Shown piece by piece: positions 7,728 to 14,493 of a DNA stretch of 38,282 nucleotides. A program made the translations under genes and the position numbers. The stretch lies in the IMG/VR virus record IMGVR_UViG_3300047409_000130, positions 1 to 38,282 of that record. One strand, 5' to 3'. Position 1 is the stretch's first letter; each line of letters opens with the position of its first letter. The DNA is from a virus. The notes under the pieces are model-generated. The model did not search any database. It had not been told where the DNA came from and worked only from the letters and a program-made list of their open reading frames with translations.

Positions 7728-8258
7728 CGGGCAGCGCCTCCGACACGGCCATGATCTCCATGAGCAGGCTCACGTCCTGGCGGTTCACGGCGTCGGGGAG
7801 GATGCCTCGGTCGGCCCACCAGCGGTAGAACTTCGCCGCTTCGCCCGTCGCTCGGTTCGCCCGGCGCGGCCAGTCCGCCGGGCTTCCGCCAAAGGGACCG
7901 GCACCGTGCCGATGGAGGTGAACCACGTCCGCACGACCGCCACGATCAGGTTGAGGTCCACGAACATGATCCCCTCGGCGGTCGCGGGGACAGGCTCGCC
8001 ACGCTTCGGGCCGTAGGCGTGGGTCAGGTTCCACGCGATGAGGCCGTTGTCCACGAAGAGCGTCGCCAGTTCACGACTGGCGTTGAGTCGCTCCTCGCCC
8101 GTCTCGGGATGGTCGTAGACCTCGGCCCACTGCTTGAACGCGAAGTAGACGCCGGGTGAGAGCGTCAGGCGCGTCCGGATCTCCGCGCCCGCGAACGGGC
8201 CGTCCTCGATGGTGAGGACGCCGGTCGCCTCGGGGATCTTGTAGTCGGATGCCGTCAT
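7717..8258 (-). CDS. Tail assembly chaperone, -1 frameshifted long form
   Basis: Shifting -1 at C CCT TTG (7896-7890) joins the first ~123 codons to a second frame ending at 7717, giving about 180 residues. The extension (AKFYRWWADRGILPDAVNRQ, then DVSLLMEIMAVSEALPDAQ) is a typical gpT-like chaperone C-terminus and has no plausible start codon of its own. The tape-measure ATG at 7727 lies inside the extension. The family is known to use this frameshift; its efficiency here is unknown. Confidence 0.85.
7785..8258 (-). CDS. Tail assembly chaperone, short (unshifted) form
   Basis: A 157-residue product starting at ATG 8258 behind a GAGGGG ribosome-binding site. The first ~120 residues are a coherent domain (MTASDYKIPEATGVLTIEDG, later LTLSPGVYFAFKQWAEVYDH). 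The last ~35 are Arg/Thr/Ser-rich and read like an out-of-frame tail, as expected for the short partner of a frameshifted pair. It lies between the major tail genes and the tape measure, the fixed location of the lambda gpG/gpGT equivalents that load the tape measure and recruit tail-tube subunits. Confidence 0.85.
   Translation of the reverse strand: MTASDYKIPEATGVLTIEDGPFAGAEIRTRLTLSPGVYFAFKQWAEVYDHPETGEERLNASRELATLFVDNGLIAWNLTHAYGPKRGEPVPATAEGIMFVDLNLIVAVVRTWFTSIGTVPVPLAEARRTGRAGRTERRAKRRSSTAGGPTEASSPTP
7890..7896 (-). other. -1 ribosomal frameshift slippery heptamer CCCTTTG
   Basis: On the minus strand the heptamer is read C CCT TTG in the upstream frame, exactly the X XXY YYZ form. After the -1 slip the tRNAs re-pair on CCC TTT and translation continues GGC GGA in the extension frame. 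Confidence 0.85.
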
Positions 8259-8273
8259 CAGTCCCCTCAGATG

Positions 8274-8302
8274 CGGGAGCGGCCCGCTCGGAGCCGCTCC
8301 CG
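8274..8302. terminator. GC-rich hairpin after the second major tail gene
   Basis: Perfect 10-bp inverted repeat, CGGGAGCGGC (8274-8283) and GCCGCTCCCG (8293-8302), with a 9-base loop. It lies between the stop of the major-tail paralogue (8311) and the tail chaperone start (8258). There is no clear T tract, so it may be a partial terminator or an mRNA 3'-end stabiliser. On the minus strand it is followed by ATCTGAGGGGA, as is the hairpin after the capsid gene. Confidence 0.7.
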
Positions 8303-8310
8303 GTGGTTGG

Positions 8311-8688
8311 CTACGTCCAGGCGACCGCAGTCCCCGACGACAGCTCGTAGTTGCACGAGCCCTTGAGCGAGCCGTCCGTGCCGAGGTTGAGGGAGTAGTT
8401 CGTGGTGACGGCGGTGAAGGTCGCCGTCGCGCCCGGGTAGGCGATCACGAACGTCTTGGAGCCGGGCACCTTGAGCGTCGCGTGGAGGTGCGAGCCCGCC
8501 GTGTTGTGGGTGAAGTTGATCGTGCCCTTCGCGTCGGCGCGGAGCAGGATCTTCTCCATCCCGCTCTTGTCGAGGCCGGTCACGTCCTGCACGCCGTAGG
8601 GCGTGTCAAGGGTGATCGAGTCGATGTCATTTGACAAATCGTTGCCCGCGATAGTCACGGTCGTCGTAATTCCCGAGACTTTTGCCAT
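8311..8688 (-). CDS. Major tail protein paralogue (small, 125 aa)
   Basis: A 125-residue beta-rich protein. Its first ~50 residues align by eye with those of the next gene upstream: both begin MAK-x-SG, contain a D-I-x-S-I/L segment and share D-V-T-G-L/I-D-K-S-x-x-E-K-I. It reads like a compact tail-tube or tail-decoration domain (TATFTAVTTNYSLNLGTDGS). The ribosome-binding site is AGGAAGGGAC before ATG 8688. Which of the two paralogues is the tube subunit is not decided by sequence; this one could be a second tube component or a decoration protein. Confidence 0.75.
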   Translation of the reverse strand: MAKVSGITTTVTIAGNDLSNDIDSITLDTPYGVQDVTGLDKSGMEKILLRADAKGTINFTHNTAGSHLHATLKVPGSKTFVIAYPGATATFTAVTTNYSLNLGTDGSLKGSCNYELSSGTAVAWT

Positions 8689-8706
8689 TTCAGTCCCTTC
8701 CTATTG

Positions 8707-9468
8707 TTATTCGAAGTACCGCACGAAATTGACAAGCGACACGAGGTTCGTGTAGACGCCCGACACGCCGACCCGCACGAACTCCTTGACGGTGGCGTTG
8801 GTCGCGCCCTGGATGCGCTCCGTGCCCGCCGCCGATGCCGCCGTGAAGGTCATGCCGGTCAGGGTGGTGAAGGCCGTGCCGTCGGCGCTGTCCTGGATGA
8901 ACACCGTCGCGGTGCCCGAGGCGATCGAGATGTCGTGGGCGTAGGCGGCAGCGCCGAACGAGGTGGTCGTACCGAAGCCGGTCCCGTACGCGGTCACGAG
9001 GTCGATTGCCGTGCCGAACGTCGTGCCGAGGGCGGTGCCTCCGGCGAACGTCTGCTTGCCGGTCGTGAGGAGTTCGCCCCACTCGAGGCCGTAGCCGTTG
9101 GCGACGGCATTCGTGGTGGCCGTCAGCGACCCGTTGGCTCCGAGGCTCGGCGCGTAGTTCGTCTGCTTCGCCATCATGGAGGCGGCCACCTCACCGAGCG
9201 TGGTGCCGCCGATGTAGGTGACCTGGACGTTCGTCGTCGGGAGCGCGGAGAGGACGGGGTGCGCCTGACCCGGTGTCGTGTTCCAGAACGAGAGGAACGT
9301 GAGCGCGCCGTCCTTGCGGCCCATGATCTTCTCGGGCGCGGACTTGTCGATGCCCGTTACATCGAGGACTTCGCGGGTCGAGTTGATCGACGAGAGCGAC
9401 CCGATGTCGCCGCTGATGTCGTAGACCCCGACGATCAGCCCGGAGCCGAGGCCGGATCTCTTTGCCAT
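8707..9468 (-). CDS. Major tail protein (253 aa)
   Basis: A 253-residue beta-rich protein (MAKRSGLGSGLIVGVYDISG, then the shared DVTGIDKSAPEKI motif) with a C-terminal immunoglobulin- or discoidin-like extension (DISIASGTATVFIQDSADGT). Position and size fit a siphovirus tail-tube subunit. A GGAG ribosome-binding site precedes ATG 9468. It is separated by only 18 bases from its smaller paralogue. Confidence 0.8.
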   Translation of the reverse strand: MAKRSGLGSGLIVGVYDISGDIGSLSSINSTREVLDVTGIDKSAPEKIMGRKDGALTFLSFWNTTPGQAHPVLSALPTTNVQVTYIGGTTLGEVAASMMAKQTNYAPSLGANGSLTATTNAVANGYGLEWGELLTTGKQTFAGGTALGTTFGTAIDLVTAYGTGFGTTTSFGAAAYAHDISIASGTATVFIQDSADGTAFTTLTGMTFTAASAAGTERIQGATNATVKEFVRVGVSGVYTNLVSLVNFVRYFE

Positions 9469-9477
9469 GCGCTGCTC

Positions 9478-9939
9478 CTATCCGGTGATCGTGGAGACGG
9501 CGGCCATCTGCGGCCACCATTCCATTTCGATGGTTCGGCACTCGACGCCGCCGATGGTTTCCTTTGCGGCGACCACGTCACCGAGTTCCATGCCCTTGCC
9601 GGTCGCCTTGCCGCCGGAGAAGACGTGGCCGTACAGCTGCTCGCGGACCGCCATCGCGAACCCCGCGATCCACTGTTCGACCTGTGCCCGGGGAGGCACC
9701 CGTGTCTGGCCCAGCGGGTAGTAGCCGCGGATCTGGAAGCCCCACATCTCCTGCGTCACGCCGAGCGTGTTGTTCTCCCACGGTTTGATGCCGAGGAACC
9801 AGTACGCCACGACGGGACGCGGGCCGATGGTGGTCGGCTCCCCAGCGACGACGGTGGTCGCGACGGGCGGGTTCATCGTTGCGCCGGCCGTGACGAGGTA
9901 GCCCTCGAGGGCATCCGTCAGGTCGGAGAGGGCCGTCAC
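9478..9939 (-). CDS. Tail completion / terminator-like protein
   Basis: A 153-residue protein starting at GTG 9939, overlapping the previous stop as GTGA. It sits between the HK97 gp10-like gene and the major tail genes, where tail-terminator or tail-completion proteins are encoded. Recognisable features are VTALSDLTDALEGYLVTAG at the start and a VEQWIAGFAMAVREQLYGH helix followed by a C-terminal strand with EMEWWPQ. Family assignment is by synteny. Confidence 0.7.
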   Translation of the reverse strand: MTALSDLTDALEGYLVTAGATMNPPVATTVVAGEPTTIGPRPVVAYWFLGIKPWENNTLGVTQEMWGFQIRGYYPLGQTRVPPRAQVEQWIAGFAMAVREQLYGHVFSGGKATGKGMELGDVVAAKETIGGVECRTIEMEWWPQMAAVSTITG

Positions 9940-10352
9940 GCCAGCCCCTTCGTCAGGTCGGTCTTCTGGCGCTTCGTGGCCCGCGACGTCCGGTTGAAGG
10001 CGTGCGTCCGGCGCTCCACCTCGGAGGCCGCGGCGTAGAGCGCGGTCGCCTGCTTCGCGTCGAGGCCGGAGCGATCCGGGCTGATGACGCCGTAGTAGTG
10101 CCACGGCTTGCCGGAGAGCGACGCGACGCGACCGCGGATGTACTGCGAGACGCGGGCGTTCGGCCCGATGGCGCGGATCGCAGAACGGCGGCCTTCGCCC
10201 GCCTCCACCTGCTGCCGCACGTCGGCCGCCATCAGCCCGACCGTCTCCTCGAGGAGGTCGCGGATGTTGGCGGCGAGCGTCTTGGCCGGATCCTTCTGGA
10301 AGAACGGCCCCGAGAAGCTGACCTGCGCGGACGTGCCTGCTGGTCGGCCCAT
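9936..10352 (-). CDS. HK97 gp10-like head-tail/neck protein
   Basis: A 138-residue protein starting at ATG 10352 (TGATG overlap with the connector gene). It has a long helix (AANIRDLLEETVGLMAADVR) followed by a region with RVASLSGKPWHYYGVISP and a basic C-terminus (RRTHAFNRTSRATKRQ). The pattern and position fit the HK97 gp10-type neck/tail family. Longer upstream starts would run into the connector gene in another frame. Confidence 0.7.
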   Translation of the reverse strand: MGRPAGTSAQVSFSGPFFQKDPAKTLAANIRDLLEETVGLMAADVRQQVEAGEGRRSAIRAIGPNARVSQYIRGRVASLSGKPWHYYGVISPDRSGLDAKQATALYAAASEVERRTHAFNRTSRATKRQKTDLTKGLA

Positions 10353-10984
10353 CAGACGAGCCGGTCTACGAGCGTGTAGCCGCGCAGCGTCTCGCGGTCG
10401 CGCGGGGAGATGAGCCGCGACAGCCACATCGGGCCGCCCTGGTCGGTGCCGTCCACCTGCCCGCTGCCCATCTGGCGGCCGGTCCATGCCGTGACGGCGG
10501 CGGCGTTGGCGAGGTCCACGATGTCGTCAGGCTCCACGGCCCAGCCCGCGGTCGCGGTGATGCGGACCGTGCCGTAGCCGGGCGGGAACGCCGTGAACAT
10601 GCCCGTCGGGTAGTCCGTGAAGAAGAGCGCGTCGTACGGCGCTCCGGTTTGCGAGCGTTCGCGGAGGAAATACTGCGACGAGTCCACCGTGACGTAGGCC
10701 GACGACGTGTATAGCGCCATCTCGAGGAGCGTGATCGTGCGGATGCCGCCGATGGGCGTGCCGTCGGCCGTCACCGGCAGGTACAGCCGCCGCCCGGCGT
10801 CGCCGTCGTACAGGTAGGTCGCGGACGGGATCGGCGCGAGGATGCGCCCGGTCATCCGCTCGATCGCCATGTTGACCTGGTCGCAGATGCCGTCGATGAT
10901 CACGTCCTCGCCGGTCGAGAACGTGCCGCCGATACGTGCCTCGACGGTGCCTCTGGTCGCGTACGTCCCGGTGGCTGTGGGCAT
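10352..10984 (-). CDS. Head-tail connector (gp6-like adaptor)
   Basis: A 210-residue protein with the usual adaptor plan: N-terminal helices (TVEARIGGTFSTGEDVIIDG, later AIERMTGR), a beta-rich middle (TYLYDGDAGRRLYLPV), and C-terminal helices (VDLANAAAVTAWTGRQM) ending in ETLRGYTLVDRL. It binds the portal and completes the neck. A CGGAG ribosome-binding site lies 9 bases before ATG 10984. It is the first gene of the connector/tail block after the interruption by two rightward genes, so it probably has its own promoter or relies on read-through on the minus strand. Confidence 0.8.
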   Translation of the reverse strand: MPTATGTYATRGTVEARIGGTFSTGEDVIIDGICDQVNMAIERMTGRILAPIPSATYLYDGDAGRRLYLPVTADGTPIGGIRTITLLEMALYTSSAYVTVDSSQYFLRERSQTGAPYDALFFTDYPTGMFTAFPPGYGTVRITATAGWAVEPDDIVDLANAAAVTAWTGRQMGSGQVDGTDQGGPMWLSRLISPRDRETLRGYTLVDRLV

Positions 10985-11055
10985 GGGTCAATGCTCCGTT
11001 CGGGGCGTGGCGGAATAAAGGCGGAAAAGCGGCAGGAATGCGGAAGTCTCGCCTA

Positions 11056-11074
11056 TTGACACGGGTGCTAGCGT
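11056..11074 (+). promoter_or_regulatory. Possible promoter of the rightward two-gene insertion
   Basis: TTGACA at 11056-11061 is a perfect -35 hexamer, but no good -10 lies 16-18 bases on. TGCTAGCGT at 11066-11074 matches an extended -10 (TGnTAnnnT). At least one promoter must lie in this 181-base gap for the rightward genes. Which element is used cannot be told by eye. Confidence 0.4.
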
Positions 11075-11106
11075 GCGAAGTGGCTGAGTTGGAGCCGCTT
11101 TCACAT

Positions 11107-11160
11107 GCCCCGGTCGGTGCCAACTCCACGGGCCGGGGCTACCCTTTTTCGAGGAGTTGG
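11107..11160 (+). ncRNA. Candidate pseudoknot leader RNA occluding the ribosome-binding site
   Basis: Stem 1 is GCCCCGG (11107-11113) with CCGGGGC (11133-11139). Its 19-base loop contains CCAACTCC (11120-11127), the exact complement of GGAGTTGG (11153-11160), which overlaps the GAGGAG ribosome-binding site of the gene at 11166. Both stems together form an H-type pseudoknot that would hide the site. GAGTTGG at 11086-11092 can compete for the same loop. The hairpin followed by CTTTTTC could alternatively act as an intrinsic terminator. No known riboswitch class is recognised. Confidence 0.5.
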
Positions 11161-11165
11161 CTCGA

Positions 11166-11720
11166 ATGGAGAACTACGAGGTCGAACTGACCGGGATCGC
11201 GCCCGTGATGTTCAACAAACCGACGGCGTCTGCGATCAGAGGGCTGAACCCCGGCCAGAAGTCGGCCAAGCGTGAGGACGCAAGTGGGCGCGAGGAGGAG
11301 GCGATGGAGCGCCTGTCGTACCTCGCTGACGGCACGATCTCCGCAGGCGCGCGCCAGATCAAGCGCGCGATGCTCGACGGCGCCACGCTCGGCTCGATCA
11401 AGATCGGCCGCAAGGGCGCGTGGCCCTTCATCAAGGCGACCATCGTCGTCACGGACGGCTCGTTCGGCGTAGAGAAGCCCGACCGGATCGTTGAGGACGT
11501 GGTACGCATCCCGCCGCGGACTGGCGGCCTCATTCTCAAGGCGTGGCCCGTGCTCGACGCGGGCTGGCGGCTTGCCTTCCGGCTGACGCTGCTGCAACCA
11601 GCGGTCCTCGGGCCTAGCGTCGCGCGGGCTGCGCTCGACAACGCGGGGCTGCTCGCGGGACTCGGCACCGGGCGACCAGAATATGGACGGTTCACGGTCA
11701 CGAAGTGGAGCAGGGAGTAA
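11166..11720 (+). CDS. Rightward insertion protein A, possible RAMP/Cas7-like fold (unknown function)
   Basis: A 184-residue protein on the strand opposite to all surrounding structural genes. It opens with a strand and a G-I-A-P-V-M-F-N motif (ENYEVELTGIAPVMFNKPT), has a charged middle (KREDASGREEEAMERL), a Gly/Arg/Lys-rich centre (IKIGRKGAWPFIKATIVV) and closes with GLGTGRPEYGRFTVTKW. The opening GxxPxMxN and closing GLGxxRPxxGRF patterns resemble small proteins I associate with RAMP/RRM-like folds of Cas7 type; this is a tentative impression, not a family match. ATG 11166 is chosen over TTG 11157 because GAGGAG lies 9 bases upstream. Followed after 3 bases by protein B. Confidence 0.7.
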   Translation: MENYEVELTGIAPVMFNKPTASAIRGLNPGQKSAKREDASGREEEAMERLSYLADGTISAGARQIKRAMLDGATLGSIKIGRKGAWPFIKATIVVTDGSFGVEKPDRIVEDVVRIPPRTGGLILKAWPVLDAGWRLAFRLTLLQPAVLGPSVARAALDNAGLLAGLGTGRPEYGRFTVTKWSRE

Positions 11721-11723
11721 CCG

Positions 11724-12050
11724 ATGCCAAGGCAATACGACGCCACGGATCACGTCCGCCAGCACATGACGGAGGCCGCGGACGAAGGGGCGCTCTATAT
11801 CCGCCGCCTTCTGCGGGGCGAGATTGAGAACACGAAGGACACGCGCGAACTGGCGACTCAGGCACGCGCCGCGCTGGGCTCCTTCACCCGCTACGAGGCC
11901 ACGCTCTCGGCCCGTGATCAGACGGCGGTCGTCGTCTCCAAGATGCTCGCTGGCGACAACGTTGACGAGTTCCGCAAGTACATCGCGGCGTCGATGCCGG
12001 ATCATCCGGCTATCCGCGTCGTTGATCTGGCGCTCGCAAGCGGCGAGTAG
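11724..12050 (+). CDS. Rightward insertion protein B (helical, unknown function)
   Basis: A 108-residue, apparently all-helical acidic protein (TDHVRQHMTEAADEGALYIR, then TRELATQARAALGSFTRYEA). No family recognised. It begins 3 bases after protein A with its own GGGAG ribosome-binding site, so the two are one transcription unit and probably act together. With protein A it forms a moron-like unit inserted into the morphogenesis operon. Confidence 0.7.
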   Translation: MPRQYDATDHVRQHMTEAADEGALYIRRLLRGEIENTKDTRELATQARAALGSFTRYEATLSARDQTAVVVSKMLAGDNVDEFRKYIAASMPDHPAIRVVDLALASGE

Positions 12051-12199
12051 ACAGGACGCGCCGAGGCTAGGCCATCCCGGACCAGACAGGACAGGCTGCA
12101 CTTATCTGACCATCGGAACAGGACGTGGGCCATTACGTGGCTTGACCGGTCTTGCCGAGGCTTGGCAGGGCGAGACATGCCATGACAGGACAGGACTCC
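12051..12199. repeat. Non-coding spacer with two imperfect ~100-base repeats
   Basis: GCCGAGGCTAGGC (12060-12072) and GACAGGACAGG (12085-12095) recur in the same order as GCCGAGGCTTGGC (12154-12166) and GACAGGACAGG (12184-12194); further GACAGGAC-like copies lie at 12050 and 12117. This gap separates the stop of rightward protein B from the stop of the leftward zinc/HTH gene. A two-sided transcription terminator would be expected here, but no long GC stem with a T tract was seen. Confidence 0.6.
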
Positions 12200-12517
12200 T
12201 CATCCGAGGCTCAACCGCTTCCGCCACTCGCGCACCGTCCGGGGTGAGCGGTCCACCTTCTCGGCAATCGCCTCGACCGTAACGGGCTTGCCGTCCTCGC
12301 GGAGTTCGTCCACGGCGCGGGTGTAGGCGAGCCGAACCGCGTCCTCATCGAGCGTCGGACGGCCCTCCGCGACACGGGGTGCGTCGAGGCCGCGGTGCGC
12401 CCACGCCTGCTCCGGATCCCGGCCGCAGTTGCCGCAGCGTGGCGGCTCCGCGACGCGCCCGCACCAGCCGCACTGGACGCGGTACGTGCCGCCGGGCGGG
12501 ATCGCCGTCGTCTCCAT
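12200..12517 (-). CDS. Zinc-ribbon plus HTH protein
   Basis: A 105-residue protein with two CxxC pairs (CGWCG at about residue 18 and CGNCG at about 29) forming a zinc ribbon. A C-terminal HTH (VTVEAIAEKVDRSPRTVREW, then RKRL) follows. ATG 12517 overlaps the preceding stop as TGATG. It is the last gene of the glycan cassette before the rightward insertion and could be a regulator, or a small terminase-like DNA binder, which is otherwise missing from this genome; neither is established. Confidence 0.7.
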   Translation of the reverse strand: METTAIPPGGTYRVQCGWCGRVAEPPRCGNCGRDPEQAWAHRGLDAPRVAEGRPTLDEDAVRLAYTRAVDELREDGKPVTVEAIAEKVDRSPRTVREWRKRLSLG

Positions 12518-13041
12518 CACCAGACGAGCTCCACGCCCGCACGTCCCGCGACGGCAATGGCGCGCTTCGCGGCCTCCATGTAGCCGGTGTCGCCGTCGTC
12601 AATGAGTTCGCTGCCCACGACTCGCCGCGTGTCACCGCGGAGGACGTCGAACCCGAACATGCGGATGCGCCCCGCACCGCGAGCGATGGCGAACGCCACG
12701 GCGACGGGAGCCGACTGGTAGAACCACGGCAGCCCCATCTCCTCGACGTCGAGGACGATGCGCGGTGCCCACGCCGGTCGGCAGTGCCGCGATTCCATGT
12801 GGCTGAGGACGAGCGTGCCTTCCGGTGCGAGCGCGCAGTCGTGGCCGGGGCCGAGGAGCGTGCCGTGAGGGAGGCCGATCCCGCAGCCGTCCTTGAACAT
12901 CGAGAAGATCGGGCTCGGGAGGTCAAGCGCGCGGACCTGGTCGATGGACTGGTTCAGCGTGATGACCGGACCCGGGCCGAAGTCGTCGGGCGTCAGATCG
13001 AGCAGCGACGGCCCGCGGCCGACGATGTGCCAGTCAGCCAT
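12517..13041 (-). CDS. MptE/DUF115-like protein of the glycan cassette
   Basis: A 174-residue protein opening MADWHIVGRGPSLLDL and continuing DDFGPGPVITLNQSIDQV. A G-x-G-P-S-L turn followed by a strand ending in N is typical of the Rossmann-like DUF115/MptE-type proteins and of some phage sialyl/glycosyltransferase-like enzymes. Near the C-terminus are RIRMFGFDVLRGDT and DTGYMEAAKRAI. It overlaps the SpsF-like gene by 8 bases. Likely role: a step in making or transferring a sugar; the reaction is not known. Confidence 0.6.
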   Translation of the reverse strand: MADWHIVGRGPSLLDLTPDDFGPGPVITLNQSIDQVRALDLPSPIFSMFKDGCGIGLPHGTLLGPGHDCALAPEGTLVLSHMESRHCRPAWAPRIVLDVEEMGLPWFYQSAPVAVAFAIARGAGRIRMFGFDVLRGDTRRVVGSELIDDGDTGYMEAAKRAIAVAGRAGVELVW

Positions 13042-13780
13042 GCGCGACTCGCTCCTGCGCGCCGGCCCACCAGTACTGGCGGATGCTCGCGTTGATCGCC
13101 GCCCACTCGGGGTGCTCATCGAGGACTTCGATGATGTCGCGGATCGGCATGTCGGGCTGGCGCGGGTAGAGGTACTCGATCAGCGTCCGGTGCATCTCGA
13201 AGTCGGCCGCCTCGTCCACGGTGAAGCGGTACGGGCGGTTGAACCCCACCGGCTCGTCGATCTCGACGCTCGGGTACCGCTCCGGCCGGCGCTCGAACCA
13301 CGGCAGCGTGTGCTCGCGCTCGTCGTCGTCGGTCGCTTCGAGGTAGCCGTCCTTGAGTCCCTTGCGGCTGACGATGTGCGCGTTGAGGCCGAGCGGCCAG
13401 CCGCGCGAATGGACGATGCCCGCGCCGCCCTGCGCGAAGCGGTCGAAGCAGGTGTCGAACACCTCGGCGTCGAGGAGCGGGTCATCCGCCCCGCCGAGGC
13501 CGATCATCTCCGCGCCCATGAAGTTCGCCGCCGCGAGGTTCCGCGACAGGAGGTCCGTCGGGTGCCCGCGGACGCACGCCACGTCCATCTGCACGCACAG
13601 GTCCGCGATGGGATCGTCGGCGTCGTCCCACGTCGTGGCGATGCACAGTTGCGCCCGCAACGACTGCGTGAGGCGGTCGATCTGGTAGGCGAGCATCGGA
13701 CGGCCGAGGATCGGCATCAGCGTCTTGCCGGGCAGCCGCGTCGAGGTCATGCGCGCCTGGACGACGATGGCCGCTACCAC
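13034..13780 (-). CDS. SpsF-like cytidylyltransferase/nucleotidyltransferase
   Basis: A 248-residue protein. After a GTG start at 13780 (overlapping the GT2 stop) it reads VVAAIVVQARMTSTRLPGKT and LMPILGRPMLAYQIDRL, the nucleotide-binding signature of the SpsF / CMP-NeuAc-CMP-Kdo synthetase superfamily; DPLLDAEVFD supplies a metal-binding acidic region. These enzymes activate acidic or amino sugars as CMP (or other NDP) derivatives. In a run with two glycosyltransferases and a TagD-like enzyme it probably makes the sugar donor. The substrate cannot be read from sequence. Confidence 0.8.
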   Translation of the reverse strand: MVAAIVVQARMTSTRLPGKTLMPILGRPMLAYQIDRLTQSLRAQLCIATTWDDADDPIADLCVQMDVACVRGHPTDLLSRNLAAANFMGAEMIGLGGADDPLLDAEVFDTCFDRFAQGGAGIVHSRGWPLGLNAHIVSRKGLKDGYLEATDDDEREHTLPWFERRPERYPSVEIDEPVGFNRPYRFTVDEAADFEMHRTLIEYLYPRQPDMPIRDIIEVLDEHPEWAAINASIRQYWWAGAQERVAHG

Positions 13781-14493
13781 AGCCGCGCCGCCCGCTTCGC
13801 CGGGTCGGGGCGGACGTGCGACAGCGGCACGTCGGAGTCCCACGGCGTGTCGAACGCCTCCCACGTCGGGCCGCCGCCCCACTTGGCGTGGTACTCGGCG
13901 CGGTTCAGCGCGAACGTCCGGGTGTTCGCCTCCGACATGGCCGCGTCGCTCTTGATGGTGACGGAGCCCTCCAGCCCATCGTCGCCGTGGCGGATGTCGC
14001 CGTCATACGGCAGCCACTCGATGCCCGCGAGCTTGCAGCGCCGCTCATAGTCGTCGTCGTCGAAGTAGATCGGGTAAAAGGCGTGCTCGTCCATCAGCCC
14101 CACGGCCCGGACGGTGGCGACGTTCAGCGCGCCGTACGCCCACCGGAGCATCCGCGAGTCGTTCCGTGTGCCGGTGACGACGCGCGGCTCCGCGGTGCCG
14201 TTCATACGCGAGGAGATGGCGGCGAGGTCGTCTTCACCGAACTCGATGTCGACCGATGCGAACAGCCACCACGGCGCGGCGGGCGTCTGCATGATCCCGG
14301 CGTTGATGCCGCCGGGGTAGCCGAGGCCGGTGATCGGACGGATGTACTCGGCGCGCGGGTCCGAGACGGTCGCGCCGGAGCAGGAGTTGTCCACGATGAC
14401 GAGCCGCTCGACGGGTTCATCGAGGGAGCGGATCAGCCGCTCGAGGAGGTCGAACCGCGACACGGCCGGGACGATCAGCACCGGAATGGTCAT
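13774..14493 (-). CDS. GT2-family glycosyltransferase
   Basis: A 239-residue protein starting at ATG 14493 (ATGA overlap). It has the GT-A opening of family 2: TIPVLIVPAVSRFDLLERLI, VERLVIVDNSCSG, then GLGYPGGINAGI, and an acidic ASVDIEFGEDD in the place of the DxD metal site. The later region contains YPIYFDDDDYERRCKLAG, common in GT2 rhamnosyl-type enzymes. Predicted to be cytoplasmic; transfers a sugar from a nucleotide donor to a phage structural protein or host glycan. The acceptor is unknown. Confidence 0.85.
   Translation of the reverse strand: MTIPVLIVPAVSRFDLLERLIRSLDEPVERLVIVDNSCSGATVSDPRAEYIRPITGLGYPGGINAGIMQTPAAPWWLFASVDIEFGEDDLAAISSRMNGTAEPRVVTGTRNDSRMLRWAYGALNVATVRAVGLMDEHAFYPIYFDDDDYERRCKLAGIEWLPYDGDIRHGDDGLEGSVTIKSDAAMSEANTRTFALNRAEYHAKWGGGPTWEAFDTPWDSDVPLSHVRPDPAKRAARLW

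Noticed and set aside
11157-11165. TTG 11157 as start of the rightward protein A
   Set aside because: It overlaps the ribosome-binding site; ATG 11166 has the right spacing.
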